A stretch of 64,000 nt of DNA from Agrypnia vestita (Eukaryota > Arthropoda > Insecta > Trichoptera > Phryganeidae), in NCBI GenBank assembly GCA_016648135.1, contig JADDOH010003999.1, positions 28,239 through 92,238 of the forward strand. Direction: 5' to 3'. Below, piece after piece: positions 1-11,876 of this stretch. Numbering within the stretch: the stretch's first letter is position 1; each line of letters starts with the position of its first letter. Position numbers and translations under genes: made by a program. Below the pieces are notes generated by a model. The model made no database searches. It saw only the letters and a list, made by a program, of their open reading frames with translations, and was not told where the DNA came from.

Positions 1-330
1 CGCACAAGGTCAAGGAGGTGTGCGAATCGTATGGGAAAACATTTGTTTAGAAAATTATATCACGCAAGACATTTATCAAGTCTTCTGTACTTATAAACGT
101 GTATGTTGAATAAGAACCGAACAATATATTCGTAGAAAGGTAGGTTAGTTAATTCACAGCTAATTCCGAAATAGAGTACAATTATAAAATATGTACCAGG
201 AATTAAGCGAATGGAAAAGGTTCCGTGAATTTTTTCACGAAATTGCGCAGAGGGACTAAAATAACACGGAGTGATTATATATTCTGATTATGAAAAAATA
301 CTCTTGATTATTAATGAATCCTTATTAAGC

Positions 331-548
331 GATATACGAGTAAAGGCAGCAATATCCAAAAAATGAAAAAAAAATGTTTTGAATGCTGTCGCGGAGGATT
401 AACGATTTATCTCTTCCAAAATCGTGTTTCCTTTAAATTTATAGACTATATTTACTTAAAAAACTTGAACTCAGTACATTCTTAATTAGTTATGCTCGAT
501 AAATGCATTACTTTTTTTGGATATTTCTACCATGGCTTTCATACTCTT
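331..548. mobile_element. MITE family F, diverged copy
   Basis: The ends carry the inverted motifs aaaggcagcaatatccaaa and ttggatatttctaccatgg. These match the arms of the better-preserved copies at 49566-49782 and 7833-8060. The interior shares the 'cagtacattcttaatta' stretch. No coding capacity. Confidence 0.6.
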
Positions 549-649
549 CAATTATAATGTGAAAAAAAATAAAAAACATGAATGATTAAAAAAAGTTTTT
601 CATCATTGAAAAAATAAAAAAAAACAAAAATATTTTGTATAGCATATAA

Positions 650-1150
650 ACAATCACACGGAAATTATTGTATATAAATATATATTATTATAAGGAAAGT
701 GGTATAGAAGACTATTGTTAGACTCCCGATAATATATGGCTCCGAATGCTAGACTATGTAGGTAGATACATATAACTCCTACTCTAGGCAACTCGAAACA
801 GCAGAAATGCGAATGCTTAGATGGTAAGCAGGAGTAATACTTAAAGATAGAATTCGCAGTAGCCTGAGTATCACAAACAATAAACGGTAAACTGGAGAAA
901 CAATAGTTGAGATGGTATGAGGACATAAAACGGAGACCACCAGACCACACGGTGAAGCACGAAATGTCTAAGGAGCTTCATCGACAGTCATCCAGAGGAA
1001 GACCAAAGATCTCCTGGATGACTCAATGAAGACTGCAGAGAAACGGCCTGGATGAAAGCGATACTCAGAACCGAAGAAGATACAGCCTGAGAACGAGAGC
1101 CGAACCCAACAAACTAGGCAATGAGTTGGGACAGTTCAAGGAAGAAAAAG
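650..1150 (+). pseudogene. Degenerate non-LTR (RTE-like) reverse transcriptase C-terminus
   Basis: Translating the plus strand in shifting frames gives pieces of the C-terminal tail that follows the reverse transcriptase in arthropod RTE-like elements: YMAPNARLCR, QQKCECLDGK, LRWYEDIKRRPPDHTVKHEM, SRGRPKISWM and then DTQNRRRYSLRTRAEPNK. The family normally reads L-Y-G-S-E-x-W ... RWYGHVxRRPxDHVVK ... RGRPKxRW ... WRxRTRRADP. Several stops and frame changes show it is long dead. The same family recurs in antisense at 49895-50170 and 37378-37445. Confidence 0.7.
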
Positions 1151-1154
1151 AGTA

Positions 1155-1780
1155 TATACTATTATATACTAGTAAGCCCTAGTGGGCTTTTACAATACAA
1201 AAAAATTAAAAGGATTTTTATATACCAAATATGAAACACGTTTTACAGTAAATAATTAAGAAAAAATAATATAAATAAAACATATTTAAGATAAATTAAC
1301 AATATAAAATTTAACAATATAAAATAAATGAACAATAAAAATGAACAATATATAAAAACGATGATAAGTACACAAGCAATCAGTAATAATTATAAACCAT
1401 TAAAAAATTAGTAATAGAGTAAAATAAAGATAATTAAACCAAAATACCAGATAAATAAGATAAGAAGAAAAAAAAATTTATACGATAAAATCAATACATA
1501 TTTAAAAGGGAAATGAACAATAATTAAGATACTTTAAAATAAATAAATACATATGATTCATGGGAAATAAAACATAAGTAAAAATTTAATCCAATAAACT
1601 GTAATTAATTCTATTGGTATATTCTAAGTCTAAGTAATTCATTAATTCAGGTATTCTCCTTCAACAAAAAATGTCTACGAATTCCGAAAATTTGTTTCCA
1701 AGGCGATGCATGCGTATTAACGGCGAATTTAATGCACAGTTCTGGAAAACTTAAAATAAAATATCCCATAGACTAGTGCA
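1155..1780. other. AT-rich intergenic/intronic DNA
   Basis: Very AT-rich, with runs such as aataaataaa and no open frame, tRNA or clear repeat boundary. Nothing functional seen. Confidence 0.5.
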
Positions 1781-1784
1781 AGTC

Positions 1785-1905
1785 TCTCGATAGTATAATT
1801 AGAGCAAATTTCACTGTAACGTTTACAATCAAGATTGTGTCCAGTGATTTTGTGCATAAAATAAAACATTAATAATTTCTAGTGTTTGATTTGTCTCCTA
1901 CCACA
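1785..1905. repeat. Dispersed repeat shared with 5780-5965
   Basis: The order 'ccagtgattttgtgcataaa ... ctagtgttt ... tctcctac' parallels 'ccagcgactttgtgaattt ... ccagtgttt ... tttcctac' at 5860-5940. Two diverged copies of one unnamed repeat; no coding content. Confidence 0.4.
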
Positions 1906-1964
1906 ATGATCTCGAAATAATAAGAAGAGGCCGTTTTTTGTGAAATTTTAAAATGCGCGCTAAA

Positions 1965-2140
1965 AAGTAGAACCCAGTGAGCATGACGCTGGCTTTTTAT
2001 ACCGAGGGTTCCGGGTTCGATTCCCAGTGAGGTCACAATTAATCTACGTGATTTACTCAGGCCTGGGTATTTTGTGATGTGTTTCGCTTCTGTAACTGGG
2101 CCTCTTGGCCAGTTGAAGCATAAAAAAACATTTAAAAAAA
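1965..2140 (+). repeat. tRNA-derived SINE (type 2)
   Basis: A polymerase III B-box-like gggttcgattcc sits at about 2028, with a diverged tRNA-like head before it. A body follows (ctgggcctcttggccagttg) and ends in an A-rich tail. This is the arrangement of a tRNA-derived SINE. It differs from the SINE family found at 10649 and elsewhere. Confidence 0.6.
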
Positions 2141-3200
2141 AATCTGCACTACGTGAAATTGTGTTTACTTTAACGTTAAATTCATTAATTTATCTGTTTA
2201 CAGGCCTTCAAAATGAAATGTCAACTAGAAAAAAGTGAGCACTTTCACTTCCGCCTTCAATTAAGGGAAAAACCATCAAAGTTGCTGGCGATATTTCTCA
2301 CGGGATGTTGAATAGTTGTAAATAATAAATAGTACAACATTGACTAATTGTTTTTGCGTCCTCTTCATTTTCAAGTTATGAATACTCTTGTCTATAACTT
2401 AAGATAAACACATATTAAATAGGTTGCTTGAGTATAATGTTAAATAAGGTTCTAATGTGTCGATAATTCGATAATTATTAATGTATTTCGGTGCAGATCA
2501 CGTGTTTTTCGTATCGTATAATGACCAAGGTTAAGATGATTGTAGAGGTATTTGTACTCTTCTCAAATAAATTAATCTCATCTCATCCCAGAGATCGTTT
2601 CATCATTCTATTTTAATCTTCTTCGATGTTTTGATGTGAATTTTCGAAGAATGTAAATTGTATTATACATATCTTGTTCTGAAGGGCGGGGAAGTTAATT
2701 AATTCCAGTAAGTCACGATATTGAACTCTGCCCTTTAAAGCACTACGTAAAAATAATTTAGGAAATTTATTTTCTATTCATCAAAGTTCCCTCTAATCTC
2801 ACCAAGAGTTACATTTTATACATTTATGAAGTTTAATGATAATTTTAAATGCAGCTTAAAATTAGTAAATATAAAAAATAATGTTAGTATCTTGATTAGT
2901 TTAGCAGCAACTCAGTATAGTTGGACTGTGGAATTATCAGTGAACCACCGAATTTTTCAGCTAGGATATCCTTCTTCCTTCAGGCCCTGTTCTGGTCACA
3001 ATTATTCCTTTGATGATGAGTGCAGAATCTGTGTTTCTTTGAATGTCTCGTGATATGCACAAAATAGTGAAATTTTCTAATTATTATTGTAAAAACAGTA
3101 AGTTTAAATTAAGTTAGTCCTCATTATAAAGCGTAAAATATATTTTAACAATATCTTATATGAAAGTATGTTTTGAGAACAATTAATTAATTACGATAAA
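2141..3200. other. Unassigned AT-rich stretch
   Basis: No gene, tRNA or recognisable repeat seen. The 75-codon open frame at 2826-3053 has no family resemblance and no splice or promoter support, so it is treated as chance. Confidence 0.5.
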
Positions 3201-3202
3201 TT

Positions 3203-3362
3203 AAAGTCTCACAGACGCGAAGCTATTTATATATGAGAAACGTGGATGAAAGTCTCTTATACGAGTGCTCAGGGCTTATAACATGTATGATCTGGCTTAA
3301 GTGATCACTCTACACAATGCAGTGTTCACCAGTTCCATTGTAAGAACATCCACATATTATCA
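3203..3362. mobile_element. MITE family G, partial copy
   Basis: Shares 'tctcacagacgcgaag' and 'ggcttaagtgatcactctac' followed by 'gttcaccag' with the full-length elements at 41205-41570 and 53327-53710. One half only. Confidence 0.6.
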
Positions 3363-3364
3363 AA

Positions 3365-4225
3365 TTTTCGATAGTTCTATGTATATATATTCGAAATCAA
3401 AGAATCATTCGTACATTTAAATGGTCTGTACTAGAGACATCTGTTGTTTTTTTCTCATTAACTATTTAGTGTACACGAATTTCGCAACTGGTAATGATAG
3501 CTCTATATTAACGTAGATTTAATATTCTTTCGAATTATTAAAATATCTGCTAAAATACAAATGTCAAAAATATTAAAATAAAAAATAAAAATGTCAGAAA
3601 ATAAAAAATTTCGAAATAATAAAAAAAATATTAAAATCTGAATAATATGTAAATAATTGTGATAGGAAGATTGCGAGATACATCTTTTGTGTTTTTTTCA
3701 AAACATAGGCTTAGGAAAAAGTCACACTTCCATGTTTTCACTGCACGTCTCTAAGTGATGTAATATAAATTATGTTCTGTTCCATTTTTTCTCTTTTAAC
3801 AACGCAAGAAAAATTTTTTATCCACTGATGTAAAACTGTATTTGATGGAAATTCTTATAGGAATATAGAGATATTGGACATATACAATGGAACATAGAAT
3901 ACGCATGCACATATAATCTGTGTAAGGTGTACGACGCAAGGTTTACAGCACATCACGTGTTTTATGTGCGACAAAGTTGTATAACTTTTAACGCGCGTGA
4001 GTACACGTACCTATATTTTTAAATACCAATCAGGTTTTTTTCCCCCTACTCAGAATAATAACACGTTATACAATGAGATATCGTCCAGTAACAATATCCG
4101 TGATATATCCGTCATAACTCAGAAATATTTAAAGCGGGATATTTGAATATATTTTTCAATAGTAGTTCAACATGTAGTACTTAACATAACCATAAAAAAA
4201 AACTTTCTGTCACAACAAAGTCCCT
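3365..4225. other. Unassigned AT-rich stretch
   Basis: No open frame or repeat boundary recognised. Confidence 0.4.
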
Positions 4226-4228
4226 TGC

Positions 4229-4256
4229 TCATTCAATTCAATTCAATTCAATTTAT
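4229..4256. repeat. (ATTCA)n microsatellite, possible retroposon tail
   Basis: Four to five tandem attca units lead into tttattt. Read on the minus strand this is a (TGAAT)n tail, like the short tandem tails of several non-LTR retrotransposons. Confidence 0.6.
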
Positions 4257-5090
4257 TTAATAATATGTACATTACAAACAAAGTGTTTAAGGCATTTATG
4301 GAAGTATATATCAAAATTAAAATATTTAATAAATTAAAAATAACATAAAATCTGGTCAAAGGTGTGGGAGAATCCCGCTTCGGAAAACCTCCTCAGACAC
4401 ATGGAATATATCAATACCCAAAAAAAAAACCAATACTCATCACTTGTTACCCTTGGAATCCACGTACTCTTCATATCCAGCGTGACGATTTTATATCTCA
4501 GTCTATTTTATATATTATTTTTAATTGTTCAATCACAAAAGGTGTTTTCTATAACTCGTAATTTTTCTAATTTTAATAAAATGTAACATATATTTTTAGG
4601 ATTATATCGACATGTTGATAAATAAATTTTGAAAAAAGAAAGTAAAATAAAACTCTACAACCTGTTAAACGAAGCAAAAAAACTGCTGAGGAAACAGAAA
4701 TACGACTTGCTGAATAACGAATGCCAACTCAAAAAAGACGAAGCAACGAGACAATCAGTGAATAAAAGCCAAAAGTCAGTTCGCTGACTACGGACTTAAT
4801 TTAAAGGAAAACAGTTTTCAATTATTATCCTGATTTGGATTATTTTTTTTTTTGTTATTGGTTGCATGTTGTTGTTTTGCCTTTTTTGTAATGAAGTTTG
4901 AAATCAGGATATCCCCTAAAAATATTTCATCGCCACAGTTTCAGGAATCGAAAGAACCCATGCAGAAGCAGGAACCAAACAAATAGTATAGGACAAAGTG
5001 TAGAAATACTTGAACTATTTGTGAACAATTAATTTGTTTCATATTTTTTCTCTCCGGCAATCACCAATTCTTTTCAGTTTTCTTAGTGAA
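4257..5090. other. Unassigned stretch
   Basis: Two overlapping open frames of 65-74 codons near 4362-4586 are AT-rich and unlike known proteins. The less AT-rich patch at 4660-4790 may be an old retroelement piece but could not be assigned. Confidence 0.35.
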
Positions 5091-5779
5091 ATATCGTCAT
5101 CATCATCATCGGCAGTCTCGTATTTGAGAAAGACTATCCTTCATGATTGTAGGTTATCAGGTTACTGAAGAGTCCAATTCTGTATCCACAAGTTTTAGAG
5201 CATCTTGGGAAAACGGAAGTAGTGGCTACGGGCTGACATGTATGCCCTGTTTGTTTTTATTTATCTCCTCACATTCTCCTCTTAACTGTGTGCTGATTAT
5301 ATTTCATTTTTAAGAAGTGCTACCATTGTTTTCTTGTAAGGCCTGTAGAATTGGTCAAATAATAATAATAATATGAGTGTTTCAACTTTCTTGAAATCTT
5401 TACATAACTTAAAGTTCTTGATCCTCTATCAACTGTGGAATTGATATGGGGGACTAGAGACTACTACAACTGTACTATTGTTCAGGTACGAATGTATAAT
5501 ATATCTGAGACAAAACCATAGAACCATCTGGAACGCCCTAGAATACTCCGGAATTATTATTCAGGAGATGTTTGGAACAGTCTGGAAGTGACTGGAATAA
5601 CTTGCAAACACAAAAAACGCGTTTTGTATAAAAAGCAGAGGCAGTGGTGCGCATTATTACTGTTTTAACATTTAACCGACGTGACATAACCAACAATAAA
5701 ACCGACACGCAGATAGATCAAAGCTAGATATATCAGGTGAAGGATTTACGTGGAGAATTAAGCAGAATCTTTTGCAAGC

Positions 5780-5965
5780 GATAATAAAGTGTTTCACAGA
5801 TGAGTAATTGATGACGAAATAGTATAAATTAAGGAATAGTGTTTAAATTAAATTTTTATCCAGCGACTTTGTGAATTTGTTAAAATAATTAATAAATCGT
5901 CTATTAATTTCCAGTGTTTTCCTTTGTTTCCTACAGTCACGTCCAGTGACAATGCAGACGAATCA
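5780..5965. repeat. Dispersed repeat shared with 1785-1905 and partly 42560-42690
   Basis: Contains 'aatagtgtttaaattaaat' (compare 'aatagtgtttcaagttaaat' at 42646) followed by 'cagcgactttgtgaatttg'. The preceding 5510-5640 holds repeated ggaa/ttcc-type words (tctggaac, ctccggaatt, tctggaagtg). Probably the end of a retroelement; no terminal repeats or coding seen. Confidence 0.35.
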
Positions 5966-6372
5966 AAATCATGGGCAAATCCGGTAGGTAAACTATTCTC
6001 TGGATTTATGTGAAAAGACGCGGCAGGTTGCATTTTTCATGTGAAACATGACCGGCGATTTTATCCCAAATGACATAAAATTTCATTTGGAATAACATCG
6101 CAGGGCATGTGGGATAACGCGTCAGGTCATTTCATTCTATGCAATAGTAAAAGCGTTACAAAAATGATACAGAGACTTTCACCGCTGAAATAACTCAACT
6201 TAGTACAGTCAAGTCACGTCACCGCAAAAGTTATGCTGACGTCACCGCTGCTAACCCGTCCCGCGTTTCTGTCACCACGTAGCTGCAATATTGTGAATAG
6301 CGCGCGTAGCGCAAACTTTGCATTGTGATATGTCATGTGGGTTTTTTGGAATTCAAAAGCTGTTGTCCTTGG

Positions 6373-6475
6373 AATATTCTTTAAAATACGGTATATATAA
6401 AATGAAATTTTCTGTATACCGTATTTTAAAGAATATTATATATAAATTTTCTGTATACCGTATTTTAAAGAATAT
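6373..6475. repeat. Hairpin with a duplicated arm
   Basis: A 23-bp perfect inverted repeat (6373-6395 against 6415-6437, core tttaaaatacggtata). Positions 6405-6436 are repeated directly at 6444-6475. The result is arm, inverse arm, inverse arm again. Confidence 0.8.
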
Positions 6476-6519
6476 ATATAGAAATACCTATTAAACTCAA
6501 TGGCTGTCTGTCTGCTCTT

Positions 6520-6912
6520 TATACAAATCTACACCGTTTGTCCGATTTGATTCAAACTTTGCATACTTTTATACTTGAAGGGCCGGCGGGTAACATAAGC
6601 GACATTTCCTCCCTATTATTTTACCCCTTTCTCTCCCTTAATACATTTTCGATGCAAATCTGTGCCGTTCGACCGATCGGACTCAAAGTTTGGAAAATTA
6701 TTCTTTAGGACTCGGTGGGTAACATTTTCCATACTACTTCCCTCCCCCTGATATATTTTTGACGCAAATCTGTACCGTTTGACCGATCAGACTCAAATTT
6801 TGTATACTTATTCTTTATGACCAATCAGGTAATATAAGCAACATTCTCCTACCCCCCCTAACCCATCTCCTCCATCAGATATATTTTCTGTACAAATCTA
6901 CACCGCTTGAAT
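6520..6912. repeat. Irregular tandem repeat, 110-131 bp period, about three units
   Basis: The phrase caaatct-x-ccg-tt-gaccgat-x-gactcaaa recurs starting at 6524, 6655, 6765 and, truncated, 6893. Each full unit then has a gggtaac-like segment and a C-rich stretch. Such units occur inside Helitron-like and other non-autonomous elements of insects. No coding. Confidence 0.75.
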
Positions 6913-6965
6913 TCGAATCCCGGTAGTAGCCTTTCTGATGGATTAATTAACTTGGTTTTACTTTT
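6908..6965. repeat. Half-copy of foldback family B
   Basis: 'cgaatcccggtagtagcc' followed by 'tttctgatggattaattaac' matches the right half of the foldback elements at 11877-12180 and 54218-54395. Confidence 0.5.
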
Positions 6966-7227
6966 CAAGCATTCTAACAGGACCACATCAAGTATTATTG
7001 ACCTGGTGCGTAGCATTTATAGCTTTTGTAGACTTCCAGTATGTTGAATGCCTTCAATACTCACATTGTATAACTTTCTTACCTCTGTTTTCTCATCATT
7101 TCTTTCCATTTTTCTCATTTTTATCCAAATTTTATCTTTTCGATTAATTGCTAAAGCCTTGAAAATTCTGTTTTACATCTCAACAACCGATTTCTTCAAT
7201 GAAAAACTGGATGGAACTGGATGTTCG

Positions 7228-7267
7228 TTATAACACGGCATAATACCCCAGAAGACACAAAACAGAA
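7228..7267 (+). repeat. Penelope-like end fragment
   Basis: 'cggcataataccccagaag' followed by acacaaaacagaag also occurs, on the other strand, at 22863-22900 and next to the hammerhead-like motif and GIY-YIG remnant at 46393-46870. Confidence 0.45.
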
Positions 7268-7832
7268 GACGAACTGGATATTTGCCATGTTATCAAATTT
7301 GACCGAATGTGGCCTGGTGCTTGTAATCGATTGTTTGTAATAAACCTTCGCTATCAAATAAAATAAAATCTCTGTAAAGCATAGTCTAGTATTATTGATA
7401 ATTTTTGGATGACTATAGAAATATATATTTTTTAAAACTTAACCTTGAGTGAGGATTTTTTTTGCGATTTATCGTAACTCTAATGAAAATATTTTTATCG
7501 ACTAAATAATGATACAGTTAAATGATGTTTCAGACAGTCTCTTCAAGTAAAATCGTCTTTTTGTAGCAAAGATCGACTTATTTACTTTTTTAAAGACAAA
7601 ATACTTTTAAAGATCTTTAGGTTTTATTTTTAATTTTTTTATATGAGTGAAACGTATTGAAACGAATGAAAGGCCGTGTACCAACATTTTTTGGTCATTT
7701 CTTTACTATATATTTTGGTGGTCTGTGACCAGAATAATAAATAAAGCATCGACGATTTCATCGTTCAGTTTAGATTAACTTTTGTACCCGAAATTAAATG
7801 GAAATATCAATCCTGAATATTTTAGGATTGTA

Positions 7833-8060
7833 TATATGTGGGTAATGTGGGCAAAGACAGTCATATTAAAAAAAATATGCGGTCATCGAGAATTATTAAT
7901 TGGAATGTATTGAATTCGAGATATTAGAGGAAACATGATCTTGGAAGGGATAGATACATAAAATCTATAATTCAGTACATTCATAATTATTAATCTTCGG
8001 TGACTGATTTTAAAACATTTTTTTAATTTTTGACTATTTTTGCCTTTGTTTTTATACTCA
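7833..8060. mobile_element. MITE family F copy
   Basis: Inverted arms run from 'gtgggcaaagacagtcat' at the left to 'gactatttttgcctttgttt' at the right. The interior shares 'cattcataattattaatctt' and a 'cggtgactg' with the copy at 49566-49782. Non-coding. Confidence 0.65.
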
Positions 8061-8064
8061 AAAT

Positions 8065-8850
8065 ATTTACTTATCCTGGGATTCATAAATGCTGGTCGAA
8101 AAAAAAATTTTAAAACAATTTTATTTATTTTTAATGAGTGGTCATTTGACTAACATTTTTGGTTGATTTTAATATTCAATTAAAGATTAAGTGTATTAAT
8201 AAAAAAAATCTATTAAAAAGAGTGCAAAAAAGAGGATAAAAAAATACTAAAATACAATTTCGCCTTATTTATATTTGGAAAATAAATTCAAAAACTCACC
8301 TAATTTATCACTTTACTAATTAAAACTTGAGCATTTCTGGGCGATGTTTAAATAAAAAATTAGCATTCATGCTGAAATAAAGAACATTTTTATTAAAAAA
8401 GACCGATTCTCAGTGCCAACGTTAAAATTTAATCAAAATGTTGAAAAACCAATTTGCATATTATTTTGCGAATATCATCTGATGCCAGGAGCGCAGTACA
8501 CAGAGGAGTCGTGTTTATCTTTTTATATGTCAAGCACAGTAAATTACATTCCAAGCGTGGCTTCGAGTGGCGGCAATGCTAACACACCCGTGAGGATAAC
8601 CGAGATTACCAGGCTGACATGACAGCCTCGAAGGTGACATGTAAATTACGCTGTGCAGCAACCATAGCGAGTCCCCGAGGTTTGCGATACCATCGATTAT
8701 TATTATTAGACAGAATCATAACACCAGCTCTGGCTACATTGGTTTGACAATAATTTAATAAATATACGTATAATATTGTTAGATATTTGGCGCTGTGGGT
8801 TTTGAGTAAAGTACTTGTAAATTAATGTTACTTTTACACATCAGAACTTA
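8065..8850. other. Unassigned stretch
   Basis: AT-rich. A less AT-rich patch at 8480-8700 reads open for 69 codons (8413-8622) but resembles nothing recognised. Confidence 0.35.
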
Positions 8851-8855
8851 TTAGA

Positions 8856-9012
8856 ATGTTTGCGCCGGAAAATTATCACAAGAAAAAAATTAATGCGGAA
8901 TTATGTCGCTCGTCAAACTCAATTAGATATATACAAGATTATTCAAAATGTAGAGAATGTGACAGAAAATACATAGAGCAAACTGCGAAAATTAAAAAAC
9001 ATGTCCGTTTTT
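8856..9012 (+). pseudogene. Penelope-like element, GIY-YIG endonuclease remnant
   Basis: The translation contains SIRYIQDYSKCRECDRKYIE then QTAKIKKHVRF. Intact Penelope-like elements have, after the reverse transcriptase, a GIY-YIG endonuclease that reads roughly G-x-Y-x-x-x-C-x-x-C-x-x-x-Y-I-G-Q-T-x-R-x-x-x-x-R. The two cysteines, the YI..QT core and the spacing are kept. The glycine of YIG is glutamate here and the frame ends soon after. Downstream sequence is full of stops, so it is dead. Confidence 0.5.
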
Positions 9013-9029
9013 TAATAGTAATAATTTTC

Positions 9030-9805
9030 GGAAGTCTAAAAAAATAGTCAATACCAACCATTTTTTCGACATTGGTTTATTAAAATAACCCCACTCGGTT
9101 CTTTAAAAGAATTGATAATTAACAAAACAATTTTATATCCTAGAGAATTTAAATTCTATGTAAAAACTTGTGAATAATATCACATTCTACAAAATGTATC
9201 CGATGTGAGGCTTATTCCCGTTAATCATGAAAATAACTTTTTACAATGCAACCCACCTCCCTTCTCAAATAGAAAATTCTGTGTAGATAAGTTTTTAATT
9301 ACACGTGATGTTGAGAGGGAATAATAAAATTCAACATATATGTATTACAAAGTTTTTTATGTAAATTAAAGCTACGCAATTTCAATGTTCATTTTTGTTT
9401 ATTCAGTATTACAAATGTATATAATGTTACAGTGTTTACAAAATTAATTAAGCTTTTTTCATTTTTGTTGAGAGTCTTGGCAGCAAGTAAACACTAAATT
9501 GATTTGACGTCCTGCCTGCTACACTAGTAATTTACTGTATTATAGCAGATAGTGCTCTTCCAGTAGTATATTGTTCAAGAATATTTATTATTTATATAAC
9601 ATTTGTGAAACATCTTATTGCCAATTAAAAATAAGTAATAGTAATAATTAAATGTTAACAATTTAATAATGGTGTTAATTCTATTATAGACAAAGAAAAA
9701 ATGATCTTAATAGGATATTTAATAAAATTTCGAACATACAAAGGAGAGTATTTCTATGTATTATATATTATGTTCTCGATGTATTGTTAAATTAAAGTCA
9801 GAATT
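9030..9805. other. Unassigned AT-rich stretch
   Basis: Probably includes the rest of the Penelope-like copy just upstream, but no motif can be placed. Confidence 0.35.
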
Positions 9806-9811
9806 CTATGG

Positions 9812-9975
9812 AAGCCAAGCTTGTCATGGATGGTTTGATGGGCAGAATCCTGACTGTTGTTCATAGAAGACGCTACTTCACAGATGATAAATCGCTTATT
9901 TACTAGAACCATCTCTCGAGTGTGCTGAACCTTGTCGTCCGTGATGGAGGTCGACGGGTGTCCTACTTCCGCTTC
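9812..9975 (-). pseudogene. mariner-like transposase fragment (N-terminal helix-turn-helix part)
   Basis: On the minus strand the frame reads GHPSTSITDDKVQHTREMVL, then VNKRFIICEVASSMNNSQDS, then AHQTIHDKLGF. This follows the mariner transposase pattern GRPSTSxTDxxV ... IxEVAxxLxISxGSAHxIIHDxLGFRKV. It is the second helix-turn-helix of the DNA-binding half. The catalytic DDD part and terminal repeats are missing. A different mariner lineage from those at 48250 and 52136. Confidence 0.75.
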
Positions 9976-10128
9976 CTGTCATTTTAAAAATTTTCGATCC
10001 ACACGAAAACACATTTATATGAAAAAAATATTTTACATTAAAGAGTTAAGATTACTGTTACGGTCGTTAGACATATGTGTTAAATGAAACGAATATTTTA
10101 TACGAACCGTATCTTTCACTGAGAAGCA

Positions 10129-10185
10129 AATCTCGACGTTTCGCTGAAGTCTTATGCAGCGTCATCAGGAGAGTGTCCTATTACC
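10129..10185 (-). ncRNA. Hammerhead-like motif 1
   Basis: On the minus strand: ctcctgatgacgctg, loop cataagactt, cagcgaaacgtcgaga. CTGATGA is followed by one base, a 4-bp stem GCTG/CAGC, GAAAC, palindrome ACGT and the triplet GTC. Flanking TCTC and GAGA can pair as stem I. The extra C between CTGATGA and the stem is not in canonical hammerheads. Likely part of a Penelope-like end. Confidence 0.5.
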
Positions 10186-10189
10186 GTGA

Positions 10190-10645
10190 GGTGGCCGAAC
10201 TGATTATTTCTTTCGAGGTCGTAAATTATATGCACTAATATCCGTTCAATTTTTTTATTATTTTTTAACAAACAGACCGTCAACAGGTCATTAATGACCC
10301 TAATAGATGGTCCTAGAGTAACATTAAAGTACAAAGTATGAATGGTTTGTGAACATTTGAATATGGTATATGTAGTTTCACAAAACACTTTTTACGATAA
10401 ATTAATAATTAATAATGAATTGAATATGATATAGTCAATCGATATACTTTTTACGGTTAATTAATTATAAATAATGAAAAATAATAAATGATAAAATAAA
10501 TTGAGAAAAATATTCAGACTAACGCAAATCGCTAAATGCAATTTAAGGAATACGTTCCAAGTTAATAAGTTTTTAAACTTACCACTTTTTTATGATAAAT
10601 AGAAATAAATAATGTTTTTATGATAGAATAAATGATAAATGATAT
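10190..10645. other. Unassigned AT-rich stretch
   Basis: No gene seen; possibly continues the element that carries hammerhead-like motif 1. Confidence 0.35.
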
Positions 10646-10648
10646 AAC

Positions 10649-10831
10649 GAGTACCTTGTTGGTCTTGTGGTTAGGACACTCGCGTCATGATGCAAAGGTC
10701 GCGGGTTCGAACCTCACTCCAGACTAGCAAGTTAGTCCTATTTTCATAGCACAAGCGTTTAGCTTACTTTGAAAATAGTAAGAATATTGATGTGAGACGT
10801 ATTCCGTGTTCGCATCTCTATTTAAAAAAAA
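10649..10831 (+). repeat. tRNA-derived SINE family A, full copy
   Basis: Head: ttgttggtcttgtggttagg (A-box region) and gggttcgaacctc (B box). Body: cagactagcaagttagtcct, then attttcatagcacaagcg. The 3' end is cgtgttcgcatctctattta plus an A-run. Five further copies lie at 12801, 30209, 40607, 44125 and 61645. Confidence 0.85.
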
Positions 10832-10834
10832 TAT

Positions 10835-11870
10835 AATTGTAAATAATATTCAGAATTTAACACGTTTCATCACATAATCAATTTAACACATAAAAACAGT
10901 GTACATTCCTTGTTCACAATTTGACACCACCTAACCTGGTAACCTGCAGTGCAGTAAGGAGTACGTAATTATTCTTGCACCTGCATATACTCGTGTCATC
11001 ACTTGGGTAGCATTAGCATTCCAGGTAAGATTGTTTCGTGTGCTAGTGGTGCAGCAATAATTGTATACTGAGCAAATAGGGAGGAAACATACTGCAACCT
11101 CACAAAGCATTTAACCCTTAAACTGTATTAGTAAATTCATCTGACGTGCTCTTTTAAGGTTAACACTACATTGCAGAAATTCTCCTACAAATAAAATAGA
11201 ACTGTTTAAATATTCATAGCTTATGGTGTGGTAAATTGGAGAGGTGTATAAGTCAACGACGTATTTCTTGGTTTAATGCTAAGACACTTGCCTAGACATC
11301 TTGTGGTCGTAACTTCAAGCACCTATTAAAAAACGATAAAGTTATTTCTATATTTCGTGTACGCATCTTATTTTTTTCACAACATAATACTAAATATAAT
11401 TGTATATTATTAAAACAACATAAAAATATCATTTTATTAAATGACTAAAAAAGTTGAAAATATAAAATATATTTTGATAGTCATTTTTTTTAAAGTATCA
11501 TGGATATCACAGTATTTGCGTAAGTCAATAAAATTAATATATTGTGCAAGCGATTGTTGGGTTTAGAGAAAAAGCGTTCGTCTTTAATTTTATTGAAATA
11601 CGCATACACTGTGATTGTTCTTATTATTGTGGGTGCTAAACAATACATTTTATCCTTTTTAATTTTTTTTATAATTTTTATAAGTTTTTTTTTTATATAA
11701 GCTTTATATATAATATATGTTTTATATAAATTTATATAAATATAAGAATAAAAATATTTTTCATAAAAGCAACTATTTAATTTCTTTTTTAATAATAACA
11801 TTATTTTTTATTTTTTAGTCTTCGTCGTGTAGGCTTTTTTGGGATTTCCTGTTATTAATAATATTTTTGT
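10835..11870. other. Unassigned stretch, AT-rich with a degenerate tRNA-like patch
   Basis: 11270-11330 reads like a decayed SINE head (taatgctaagacacttgcct then gtcgtaacttcaagc). The 103-codon minus frame at 11490-11801 is low-complexity K/I/Y/N sequence from AT-rich DNA and is not considered a gene. Confidence 0.4.
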
Positions 11871-11876
11871 TCAAAA

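Noticed and set aside
10649..10731. A functional tRNA gene
   Set aside because: A and B boxes are present but the body continues as a SINE found six times; no cloverleaf acceptor stem pairs.
11490..11801. 103-codon minus-strand open frame
   Set aside because: Made of K, I, Y, N and F from AT-rich DNA with stretches such as KKKLIKIIKKIKKDK; no domain, no splice or promoter support.
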